A stretch of 64,000 nt of DNA, from the NCBI RefSeq assembly GCF_921293095.1, contig NC_060251.1, positions 89,762,566 through 89,826,565 on the forward strand. Direction: 5' to 3'. This stretch comes from Ischnura elegans. Lineage: Eukaryota; Arthropoda; Insecta; Odonata; Coenagrionidae. The notes under the pieces were generated by a model, which was given only the letters and a program-made list of their open reading frames with translations, made no database searches and had not been told where the DNA came from. Positions 45,156 through 54,864 of this stretch are shown here, piece by piece. The position numbers were made by a program, and so were the translations under genes. Position 1 is the stretch's first letter; every line of letters starts with the position of its first letter.

Positions 45156-46254
45156 ACTATCTTATTATCACACTGCACAAAGTCGAACCCATTCAATATT
45201 GATTAATGGAGTATCTATAAAATAAGCACCGTATAAAACAGTTAATTAAGTTATACAAGGCTATTCAGTATAATCTGTAATGGATGCAGCCATTTGCATA
45301 GCCGATAACGTCTAGGAAATACCAGGATACGAGCTAATTTGTCAGCTAACACTCATGCCTCCTCTGTCACAATTTCTCTCTTTAGACAATGCACTTTTCA
45401 CAGCAGGGTGGCATACCGGCTAAATGAACAATCAAATGCCAAACTATTACGCCCTTCAGAATCAAAAATCTTTGCCATGAAGGTATTGACGGTACATTTA
45501 TTACATCTGTATTTCACCATTGCCTCTTAAAATTTAAACCCTATTACAGATTTTTAAAGACTTGCATTGATAAAATATTAGTGTGAGATTTAAATTGATT
45601 TTTATAGTGAATTATCCATTTGAGAATCATTCACCAGAGAATTTTAGATTTTTTTTTATAATTTCATGAACAACAACTATTGTATAAAAATAGCCAATAT
45701 GCTTGAGGCGTATGGATAATTAATTTGTCGTAGGGACGATGTTTTCATTTACTGCTCATAGGAACACTGAAATTCTTCTTATAAAGTGGTTTATAGCTGC
45801 GAAATCCGCCTCATTATGAACTCTTTTCAGCCAAGCATAGTTTATTTCCATTCCTATCATACTCGCATCAGAGTCGAAAAACAACTTTAGCACAGGAAAG
45901 GTACGCTTCCTTTGCAAGCGCTTGCAAAATCTGATTAACCTTTTTGTATTTGCCACCAGAATTATCCACTTCTGCACGGCAGTTCACCATCACTTCTATC
46001 CACACGCTATTGTAGTAAAATCCTTGTAAAGAAGAGAGCGCGAGTATTCAAAAAATCTGACAAATTATTTTCTATGAGCCATTTGAATCATTATGGAAAG
46101 CTTGTTTTTTTCCATCATTTGATGCGAAAGTCTTTGCTCAAAAATGCCTATACTGCATCAAAGCTTATTCATTCCGTACGATGAACTCATTTTCTGTACA
46201 CAGGTACGTGGTATCTCGTCGAAAGCGGTCTTTTAAAGCAAAGCACCTCACTGT
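45156..46254. other. spacer, nothing recognised
   Basis: No gene or repeat could be supported in this AT-rich stretch. Confidence 0.35.
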
Positions 46255-47205
46255 GTCCCCATTCTACCAGCATATTTTTTCCCTTTTTGCCCTACACAAA
46301 TTAGAGCTCAAATATCTCGCATTGAGGAGAGGTAAATACAAGTTTTTACAATAAAAATTCAATCGTATCACTCACATCAGTATGGCTTTTTACAATTACT
46401 TCGATGCGCACGTTAGTTCTAATTTAGTAATGTTTAAAAGAATTTATTAACAATTAAGAACCTTTTACCAATTCGAATCACTCTCGAGAAACTTAAATAC
46501 TTTTTTGTACATTTTATACAAATCTCCAAGCCCAAAAATAGCCATATTGCAAAAATATTAATTGTATATTAATAGAGAAGAGAGAAAATATAAGTTGCAG
46601 TAGTTTGGTAGCTATTAATATGTGCACTAGAATGCCATATCTATAGCGGTCTAGCTATGACCTCATTCCACCTGAGTGCAGTTTTTTTTTTAAATTTCTG
46701 CCATAAACGAATTAGAGTCCACAAAAATCTCAAACATGTAACAGGTAAATGCATTTTTTGTGAAAAAAAAATTTGATTAATTCTTGCGTATTAATCACTT
46801 TAGTCATTCTCACGATTTTTTTAAAATTTTCCATCATTTCAAGAGATAATACAATGCCCTTCTCATAGCGAAGCTGCATAATGGCGTGTTCATAGGGAAG
46901 ATATAAGCTGCAGCAGTTAGGTAGGCATTAATAGGTGCACTAGAATGCCTCATCTAGAGCAGTATAGCTATGACCTCATTCTACCTGAGTGCAGTTTCTT
47001 TTTCATCATACAATACACGGATTACAGTTCGCAAAAATCTCAAACGTACGACAGGTAAATGCAAGTTTTGAAAACAAAATCTGATTAAGTCTTGCGTATT
47101 AGTCACTTCAGTCATTTTCACGAACTTTTTTTGATTTTTCCATCATTTCAAGGGATAATACAATGCCCTCCTCGTAGCTACGCGGCATGAAGGCGTGTAT
47201 TCATG
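46255..47205. repeat. tandem repeat, units of about 310 bp
   Basis: Two clear adjacent units (about 46565-46885 and 46886-47205) share GTGCACTAGAATGCC (46622, 46935), GCTATGACCTCATTC, ACCTGAGTGCAGTTT, ACAGGTAAATGCA, CTTGCGTATTA and TTCCATCATTTCAAG, then GATAATACAATGCCC. A diverged partial unit precedes them at 46255-46390 (ATTAGAGCTCAAATATCTCG, AGGTAAATACAAG). It is satellite-like and non-coding. Confidence 0.8.
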
Positions 47206-47870
47206 GAGATTAGAGACAATGTTCTCATTTCCTCCTCCCGTGCAATGGCCAAGGTCTAAAACTCGTCGTTAGACTCGCTCGCAGCGGCTCTCGGAGTTGT
47301 TATTAATGAGTGGCATACGCGATACACACCGTGTCGTAGCACATGCGTTGTTTTTTGAGGACACCGATAAAAAAATGAAAATTACACGGACGGGAAGGGA
47401 GAGAGAATGCCAAAGTTCTCCCACTGTTTCGCTTAAACACTTCTCAATTGTTGTAATGGGGGATGCCGGGTAAAATCCACGTGGTGCCTTGTTGTTTATT
47501 TAAAGCTTTCTCCTCCCCGGAAAGGTTTGGTCGGAATATGAGAAGGGGCCTTAAGGGATTTTAAGCTGGATTACTGCGGTGGCTGCAGCCGACGGAGCGC
47601 GATTCTCCTGGCCGCGCATTACTACCCCGAGGGAATTATGTTGGTAGGGAGAGAGAAATGAAATTAAACGCGAGCCGAGGGAAAGAAAAGCAAGCGTGGA
47701 GAGAGAGAGAGAGAAGGGTTGGTGTATCAACGTTAAGGAGAGAAACGGGAGATGAGGAAAGTGAATGCATTATGAAGGCATGTGTTATGACAGATGGTTT
47801 CGTGGCGTGGGCGAAGGACTGATGAAACTCCATACCTGCGGAAACGCCGCACTTATATGAGATGCTTTAA
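47206..47870. other. GC-richer unique segment with (GA)n run
   Basis: This is a better-balanced sequence that includes a (GA)n run at 47699-47715. It has no coding frame I can defend. It might be regulatory, since the flanks are repeats and spacers, but nothing specific is visible. Confidence 0.25.
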
Positions 47871-48617
47871 TTAGAAGGATCTCCACGTATGAGAGACTTG
47901 TGACTCAACCGGCAATTATTAAATATTTTATCATGTGTTCTAGTGCCTCAATGAGTGCCAACAACTACACGTGATGAACTCAGGAAATCAAGAGAATTGT
48001 AAGCGTTTGATTATAATTTCATGTTTAACTCGACGTATTCACTTTACTTGAACATGATGTAAGGACGTCAAAATCGGTTGTGATAAATCAACTAAAAATA
48101 ACCGAGGAAAATATGCAGTTTTTTATTCATGTAAAAAAGAAACCACGAAATCAGTCTTAATAAGAGCTCCTATTTCATAATGTAAGAAAAACAATAGTCC
48201 CAATTTATTTTTTAAAAACCAAAATAGGCCTCGTATCTATATGCCATTTCAAGCTGACCACTTTGTGCTGGAAAGCCCTCATTTATATTAAATAAACTAA
48301 ATAAAAGTTATCCGGGATTAAAATCTTCAATATTAGGCGGGGAAACTGCATAGGTATAGCTTAAAGAACGCACATGACCAAGTAAAATGTTGCCATTTAA
48401 GTTCAATTATTAAAATTTTTTCATTAGATTAGTTTCAATCTAGTATCCATGATATCGACTTCCGACTAAAATTGAAAATTTTGAAGCCTGTTCTCAGTAA
48501 AATTTATTGTTTTTAAAAATAAAATACGTATCATAATTCATGATTTGTGCTTCATTAATCCGAAAGGTATTTGGTACTATGTTACGAAAAAATATAGTTA
48601 TCAAATTAATAACTGTT
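47871..48617. other. AT-rich spacer, nothing recognised
   Basis: No gene, RNA or repeat end is supported. Confidence 0.4.
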
Positions 48618-49233
48618 ATGCTTTCTGAGATATGTTTTGCAGTTACTAATCTTTAAATACATAAATGTCATTAAATTAGGAAGGTTTTTATAATTTGTAT
48701 TAATTGAAAAATAATTTTTAATTATTTTGTACCATCCAATTGCTAAGCAATATTATGAGTTGAAGGTGGAATCTGCGGGTTTATCACAATGTTACTTTAG
48801 TCATAGTCATTCAGATATGAACATGCTATTGATAAGTAAATACATATTGTGATTGCTATGAATTATTTACCAATTTAATAATCAATATACTTATCAAATT
48901 TAATTTCATAACTCAGGTATAGTTGGTAATATTCAAAGATACATTTACCGGAAATAATCATGGCAACATAACGGTAATCCCTAGTTAAACGCTGAAATAT
49001 TTTGACAGCTAATTTTTCGACAGTTACCAAATTATTGAGATTATGACTTCAGTAACGTTGTAATAAACCCGCATGTTCCACATTCAGCACGTAATATTTC
49101 TTAGCAAATGGATGGAATGAAATAATTAAAAATTAATTTTCAATTAATAATACAAATTTTGACAGCCTTCCTAATTTAACGACATTTATGCATTTAAAAA
49201 TTAGTATCTGCGAAACATACCGTAGAAAGCATG
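48618..49233. repeat. large foldback, about 195-bp diverged arms
   Basis: The left arm (48618-48812) and right arm (49036-49233) are inverted copies. ATGCTTTCT, GCAGTTACTAATC, AAATACATAAATGTCATTAA, TTAGGAAGG, TTGCTAAG, GCGGGTTTAT and AGTCATA all appear in mirrored order. The arms have many differences, so it is old. The central 220 bp is AT-rich. Confidence 0.75.
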
Positions 49234-50228
49234 AGATATCCCATAAAACTGTACTTCAGAAAGATTTTAATGTTGATGTCCAATGTTGACTTACATTTTT
49301 TTAAACGAGTGAAGAAGAATGAAGAAGAAATCTTCACCCGCAAGTTGCATGCCTGAATGTGGTAAACAATTGAAGGTACCTCTGATATCCCGTCATAGAA
49401 AAAAATACGTGGTTGACGCTGAAAATTTCAACTGATGAATCAAAATATTTTCTTGAGTAACTCCAGTATTACAGAAAATAGATTGACAATAATGCAAGAG
49501 CTTTTTCTAATATTGTATCCTTTTTTTATGCATAACTACGGAGCCCAGTATTTCAGGGATATAATGCCACGTACCAAGAGTTTAAAAATTCATCCCAGCA
49601 AGTTCACCGAGCAACGCATGATAAAAAGAAGAATATGGCGTACCTACTCTATTTGATAGGGAAATAAATTGGGAAAGAAAAAAGGGAAAAAGCACGTAAC
49701 CGTTGACGTGAACAAAGAAAGCATAACAGAAGATATGGGCCGAGCCCTAAGGGTATCCACGTACCTCGAGCTCACATTGATCCATTCGAAGCGAAAAGTG
49801 CTGGTATTGTTTCACAACAATGCGGCACAGTGATACCCTTTCTCCAGAAACGGAGTTATTTCCATGTCCGTACCTGGGTGAAGTTCAATTGCTCTGCTCC
49901 ACGCGTATGAAGCGGTTACGACTGCAGGTTGAGTCAGTCATCAAACTAAATATTTCCTCGAAAAGACTCCACACTGCCGTCTCCGCTACACGCATTAGAG
50001 TTATGAATAATAAAGCTAGAGAGGAAGAGAGCAAAGCAAGGCTGAAAATGGAGCACGAAACTTTTTCCTTCCAAGCCATCTCCTGCGAAAACAATGCCGG
50101 AAATGATGCATGAAATGCTAAGATAATGCATCATTTCAGCATGTTCTAAATTTTGAGGCGTAGAAAATCTGCAATGTCGCAAATAATGCATGACCCAACC
50201 AGTACTGTTAGACTCTCAAATTCATAAA
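49234..50228. other. spacer, nothing recognised
   Basis: An open frame of 97 codons (49820-50113) is rich in Arg/Lys/Glu but has no motif. No repeat partner is found. Confidence 0.35.
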
Positions 50229-50230
50229 TA

Positions 50231-50837
50231 TAGTGCGTCCCAAAAAGAATGACCCGATTTTAACTGGTAATAATATTGAAACAAATGCCACTAGGCAAGC
50301 GAAACAGCGCTAGATGAGATCGGCATTGTTTATAGTTTTAGAAAAATCCGCTGAATGTCACTACGAACGCTGATGTGGAGCGTGCACCCTTTAGACCATT
50401 AGTCTAACAATTAGGTCTAACAGTAAGGTGCAGCCAGTCTCGCTGAAGATGACGTACAGGACCGCGAGAACAGGCTTTACACTCTTGGCATCCTAGGTCC
50501 CCTGACATAACACCATGCGATTTTTTCCTTTTCTGAAATGTTTAACAGCGTGTTTACGTTCCTCCCTTACCTCGTGAAATTGATGACCAAAAAACATGAA
50601 TATCAGCTGCTGTAGCCTCAGTGACAGAAGACACCTTACACTCAGTTTGGGTTGAATTCAGCTATCAGCTAGATGTCGTCCGCGCAGCCAATGGAGGACT
50701 TATTGAACATTTATGATGATTTTTTTATAAAATTTTGTCTTATGTGAGTAATTTGGTATACACTATGTTGATGTTAAGCCCTTCTTCCTAATAAATAATC
50801 TTATTTTAAATCGGGTCATTCTTTTTGGGACACACTG
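50231..50837 (+). mobile_element. mariner/Tc1-type deletion derivative, 607 bp
   Basis: Inverted ends of about 28 bp contain GTCCCAAAAAGAATGACCCG on both sides, with TA flanks (50229-50230, 50838-50839). Inside lies the C-terminal part of a DDE transposase on the plus strand (50480-50717). The rest of the transposase is deleted, so the copy is non-autonomous. Confidence 0.88.
50480..50717 (+). pseudogene. mariner/Tc1-type transposase C-terminal remnant
   Basis: In the plus frame the sequence reads P-R-S-P-D-I-T-P-C-D-F-F-L-F, then Q-R-V-Y-V-P-P-L-P-R-E-I, A-A-V-A-S-V-T-E-D-T-L and L-D-V-V-R-A-A-N-G-G-L-I-E-H-L with a stop at 50715-50717. S-P-D-x-x-P-x-D-F-F is the box carrying the last catalytic Asp of this transposase group. 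Two in-frame stops and a frameshift near 50589 break it. The N-terminal DNA-binding part and first catalytic residues are absent. Confidence 0.82.
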
Positions 50838-50876
50838 TATATAAATTCCATGTACTCTTTATGATTCAGACTTCAT

Positions 50877-51455
50877 CGTAACTGGTCAACAATCCTACTG
50901 TCTGTACAAAAAAGCAAGACACTCAGGTTTGAGGAGCTCTATTGTCCAAACGAAGCAATAAATTCAATGCAACAAAAAGCAAACGATAGAGAATTAATTT
51001 CTCAGTTGGATCAATTACTTTAAAAAAATTCTGTTTATCGATTGATCTATTGGTTTCGACGTTAGCAGAGATTTGCGTTGCTTACAAAAAATCCCTCAAA
51101 TGCTATGAACAATTTGTTTTTTGCAAACTGCTAATAAAAATATGACTTTCTTATATCAATATTCCAATCTATTGAAACGAAAACTACGGGAACACCATTT
51201 TTGCACGTAGAATCAAATTTGGAAAATTTGATTCTCCGTGCAAAAAAAGGGTACCTACTTTTTTCATTAAAAAAATTCAATGCAGGATTTTCAATATGTG
51301 GCCGAAATTTTTTGAAGTAAATGATCCAGCGCAGAAATAATTTCTCTGCTGTTTGCTTTTTATTGCATTGAATTTGATTGCTTAGTTTAGACGATGAACT
51401 CCTCAAATTCGGGTGTCTTCCTTTTTTTACGGACAGTAAGATTGGTTTGACGCAG
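50877..51455. repeat. large foldback, about 155-bp arms with coding-like content
   Basis: The left arm (50877-51032) and the inverted right arm (51304-51455) share ACTGTCYGTA, TTTGAGGAG, AAATTCAATGCAA, AAAAAGCAAAC and TTACTTYAAAAAA in order. A second palindrome (51198-51247) sits in the centre. Both arms translate to a similar F-E-E-x-x ... K-A-N-x-R-E-x-I-S-x-L-D-x-L-L. They may therefore derive from a coding piece that I do not recognise. Confidence 0.7.
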
Positions 51456-52298
51456 AAATCTATCTGTATTTCTTTATGTGTTCCATATATTTTGTTCAGA
51501 CTTATCCACTCTAGTCCTAGTCTAAGAATACAAATTGATAAGCCTAAGATTCAGACTCATCATTTTTTTTGTATTCCTTTTTTACTTGCTTTTTCCTAAC
51601 TTGCTTCATTCGTTTTTCTGTTTCACCGGTGGAATCGTGTAATTGGTATTAACCCACTTACCACTGTCGGATAGTCTTGAAAATTTTCACACCTGCTTGC
51701 TTATGATGGCAACACAATATTCAATAGTCAGACGTTTGAAATTTTGTTCCCTTGTGCTCTAATTTAATAACTAAATCTTCATATGGAACAAAATTTATAT
51801 TTTTTTCAATAGATGGCGTTGGTTATAATTTTTAGTTGAAATTTCTTTAAAACCTCATTTTTAATTTTATTTTGTTATAATATTTATTTAATTTAATTCG
51901 ATTACATGTTTCATTGCTGGCGTAAAGATAGTAATAAAAATTTAAATAAAACGATTTTTAAATAATTCTCTTGATCCAAAAATAGAGTAAAATGCACTAA
52001 TAAGTAAAAAATAGGCTTTGAATCCCTCGAAGAATAAAGAATGGGTGCTGAATAGGCTCGTATATTAATAATGTAAGCCAATCATTACCCTTCAGGGTCT
52101 TCTACATTCATCTCCAATTAACCTAATCAACAATAAAGCTTTACTCTCGTAGTGTCGGAAAGCGCATTTTTTTTCCTATCAATCGCATATTTTTCCTTGA
52201 TTTGAAAACTTTTATCTCACGAAGCCCAAAGAGAACACGGCTAACATTGACAACCAAGCTGTCTCACTCTCATGTATTTTTTTCAACTTCTTCTCATA
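51456..52298. other. AT-rich spacer, nothing recognised
   Basis: No supported gene or repeat. Confidence 0.4.
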
Positions 52299-52461
52299 AT
52301 TGTGCGAAAAATCCGCAGGGAGAAAAATCATTCGCCTTGGCAGGGAAATCGAACCCGGATCCCTCAATTTCTGGCCGAGTGCTTTAGCCAGTTATCCGGG
52401 TTCCTGGTTCGAATCCCGGTCAAAGCAAATGATTTTTTTCTCTGCGGATTTTTCGCACAAT
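52299..52461. mobile_element. foldback of two inverted tRNA-like units
   Basis: The arms begin TTGTGCGAAAAATCCGCAG on both sides (perfect for 19 bases) and stay alignable for about 75 bp, so the whole element is a hairpin. The right unit on the plus strand has a good A box (TGGCCGAGTGC, 52372-52382) and B box (GGTTCGAATCC, 52407-52417). The left unit on the minus strand carries the mirrored GGTTCGATTTCC. Open frames crossing the element are accidental. Confidence 0.75.
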
Positions 52462-52964
52462 TTGCGCATTGCCGGTGACTCCCGTAATGCTATCACCGTG
52501 GCTAGTCCCGGTATACTTAAATTCTTCTCATACCATATACAATAAGGTTTTTAATGTTAATAATTAATTATCATAATATTTGTATATGAATTGCAATTGC
52601 AATGAAACAGCAATTTGTATAAATAGAAGTGTATTCACTGATTGAGAGCATTCTCATATTTAAAATTAGTAGCATCCACATCAATAAATTACATTCTTGC
52701 AAGGAAGCCGAGAAAAGAGCTTCATGAGGACAATTCAGCCTACGTATTAATAATTCCTGAAATGCTTTTGATAAAGCAATTTATTTTACTGATTATTTCC
52801 TTTTACTCCCCGGAAAACAGCACTCATCCGCTACAAGAATTTACGTTGCAGTCATAGCATTGCTGAGGCCATTTAATTCTACTCCTATCGAACATTGCTA
52901 GAGATTTATCAATTAATTTTCTCGTAAGATTTTTATAATATTTAAAAGTTTTAACTATGTTCTT
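52462..52964. other. spacer, nothing recognised
   Basis: AT-rich, without a supported gene. Confidence 0.35.
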
Positions 52965-53165
52965 GCCGGCCTCGGTGGCGGCGGGGTAAAGTCCTCGACT
53001 GCCAAATTGAAGGCCGCGGGTTCGAGTCCCGCCTGGGTAAGTTACCCTTATCCAGGGCATGGGCGTGTGTGAATGTCCTTCATTGTTAATTGTTAATTCC
53101 CCATTGTAAAGGCCGTAAATGTGCTGTTTATGGGGTAATGGAAATAAATAAATAAATAAATAAAT
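52965..53165 (+). mobile_element. tRNA-derived SINE, copy 2, full length with (AAAT)n tail
   Basis: It starts GCCGGCCTCGGTGGCGGCGG like copy 1 at 7551. The A-box-like TGGCGGCGGGG and the canonical B box GGTTCGAGTCC (53019-53029) are intact. The body GGTAAGTTACCC...AGGGCATGG and AAAGGCCGTAAATG leads into a clean AAAT repeat tail (53142-53165). The intact boxes and pure tail mark it as younger than copy 1. Confidence 0.9.
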
Positions 53166-53860
53166 CTCTTTCCGGAGTCTTACGCTAAATTATACCTTCT
53201 TTTCTTTGCCAGCTACGGTGAGAAAATATTTGTTATTCGAGTAAATTTTTTTATCACATGAATGCTGAAGGTTTGCAAGGAAGTTATTAATCATGACTGA
53301 GCAAAGTCCACCAATAATCTTTTACGAGTGATATTTACATAATGATCGACATTTTTAATTAATAAATTTGGCTAATATGTCCATAATCCCGACCAAGAAA
53401 AATGAAGTTATTAATGAGAAACCAAAACTTGAATGCATATTAACGGATGTACCCCTAAAAAGTATTTTATGGCCCGGAATGGAGAAACGATTTTTTCCCA
53501 GCAAGTGCGGTAGAATTTGTTGTAGAGTTGTGTTCAGAAAATAACGGGGATTTTTAACTTTAATGGATTTGGAGAGGCCGACTGTCAATTTTTAAAATTA
53601 TATTGGAATATATGACCCAAAAGGGTGATAAAAAATTTCAGCTGTATTCAATGTTAACTTGGATGAGGCAGCCGCTAAGGTTAGACGTGTTTTTATCAAC
53701 TCGGGGATTTTCGTTTGCTAAAATAAATGGATCAAAGAATGATTGCAAAGCAACAAATGTTCAGCTAACAAAGTTGAGAAAGGTTTGAGAGTGACGAAGG
53801 CTTATGGTGCGTCTGCTATGAGCAAAACAAAACTTTTCGAGAGATGTTAGCTTGTATCCA
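53166..53860. other. spacer, nothing recognised
   Basis: The short opposing open frames 53355-53588 and 53603-53788 have no motif. Confidence 0.35.
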
Positions 53861-54060
53861 GGGATGGCAATCGAAACCAAACGAAAGTCAAAACCTGTAA
53901 AATACAACAGTTTCATTCCCGGGAACGAAATGTAGAAACGAATCGAAATGGACTAAAACCCGGGGAACTTAACTCAGGGTCGAAACGAAATCAGAGTCAA
54001 AACTACTTCGGGTGGAAACTAAACTAAACCTCTGGGACGAAACGAAAGGCAGCTTCGCAC
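53861..54060 (+). repeat. AACGAAAC-rich interspersed repeat, copy 2 (longest)
   Basis: It begins GGGATGGCAATCGAAACCAA, then shows AAAGTCAAAACCTGTAAA, GAAATGTAGAAACGAA, ACCCGGGG, GGTCGAAACGAAAT and GGGACGAAACGAAAG. It matches 8736-8870 block by block and extends further 3'. Confidence 0.75.
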
Positions 54061-54201
54061 TGGAGAGACCACGGGGTGTATTTTGAAGGCGAAAACGATA
54101 ATGTTGACGATTAAGTAAATAATTTTTTCAAAAACTAAAATTCTCGAGCATATAATTCAATGAACACGTAATGGGGACTATCTTGAAGGCGACAACATTA
54201 A

Positions 54202-54860
54202 CCCTATGAGTGCCAACTGATTTTCTAGGTAGTATGCTAAAAGTGCCGAGGCATTTATGATCATTTAGCGGGAGGTTAGGAAAAAAATTCGGTCTCAAAA
54301 ACAACTAACCCATTCGGGTAAATAGACGGCTATTTGCCGGTTTGATACGCTTTTCCTTAAGGTAAAGAGCCGGTGAACTGCCGGTAGCTTTATTGTTGTT
54401 GTAGGATTTGAAAATTGTTTAATTAATTAATATTACCTTTAAACTAAATATCATGCGCCAAAGAAACAACTAAAATTATCCCATAAAAATCCTTTGCATC
54501 TTGTCATAAAATTTCATATTCTATAAAATAATATGTATATGAAAACCCTAGGAAAAATATAAAATGTATTTAGGTTAGAAATTCCCATGAAAAATTAAGA
54601 GTCGAGTTGGCTAAATGTATGCATTCAAAAACTTTATAATTCAAGGAAATAATTATAATATGTGGTGTCACCTTTTTGATGTATTATTTGACGAATTTTG
54701 GGTAACATGAGTTAATTTTTATAATTTTAGGTAATTAGTTAATTTTAAAATAAAATGAATGTTGAATATTGAATAATTAGGGAACTATCAGCATCTAAGA
54801 GTGACATCGCACTTCTCGCGAGAAATAGGAGCGCGATAGCGCTATCCGACACTCAAAGGG
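54202..54860. mobile_element. piggyBac-type non-autonomous element, 659 bp
   Basis: The inverted ends CCCTATGAGTG and, on the complement of the right end, CCCTTTGAGTG are each flanked by TTAA (54198-54201 and 54861-54864). TTAA target duplication with CCC.. ends is the piggyBac signature. The interior has no transposase and includes a G/C-rich patch near the right end. Confidence 0.8.
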
Positions 54861-54864
54861 TTAA

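Noticed and set aside
49820-50113. 97-codon charged protein
   Set aside because: No family resemblance, and an overlapping minus-strand frame of similar quality. It is treated as chance.
51131-51406. Minus-strand 91-codon gene
   Set aside because: It runs across the right arm and centre of a large foldback. The peptide similarity between arms is noted as a finding, but it is not evidence of a gene.
52387-52440. tRNA gene with perfect B box
   Set aside because: The spacing between boxes is short, the flanks are the arms of a hairpin element, and the 3' part does not pair with the 5' part.
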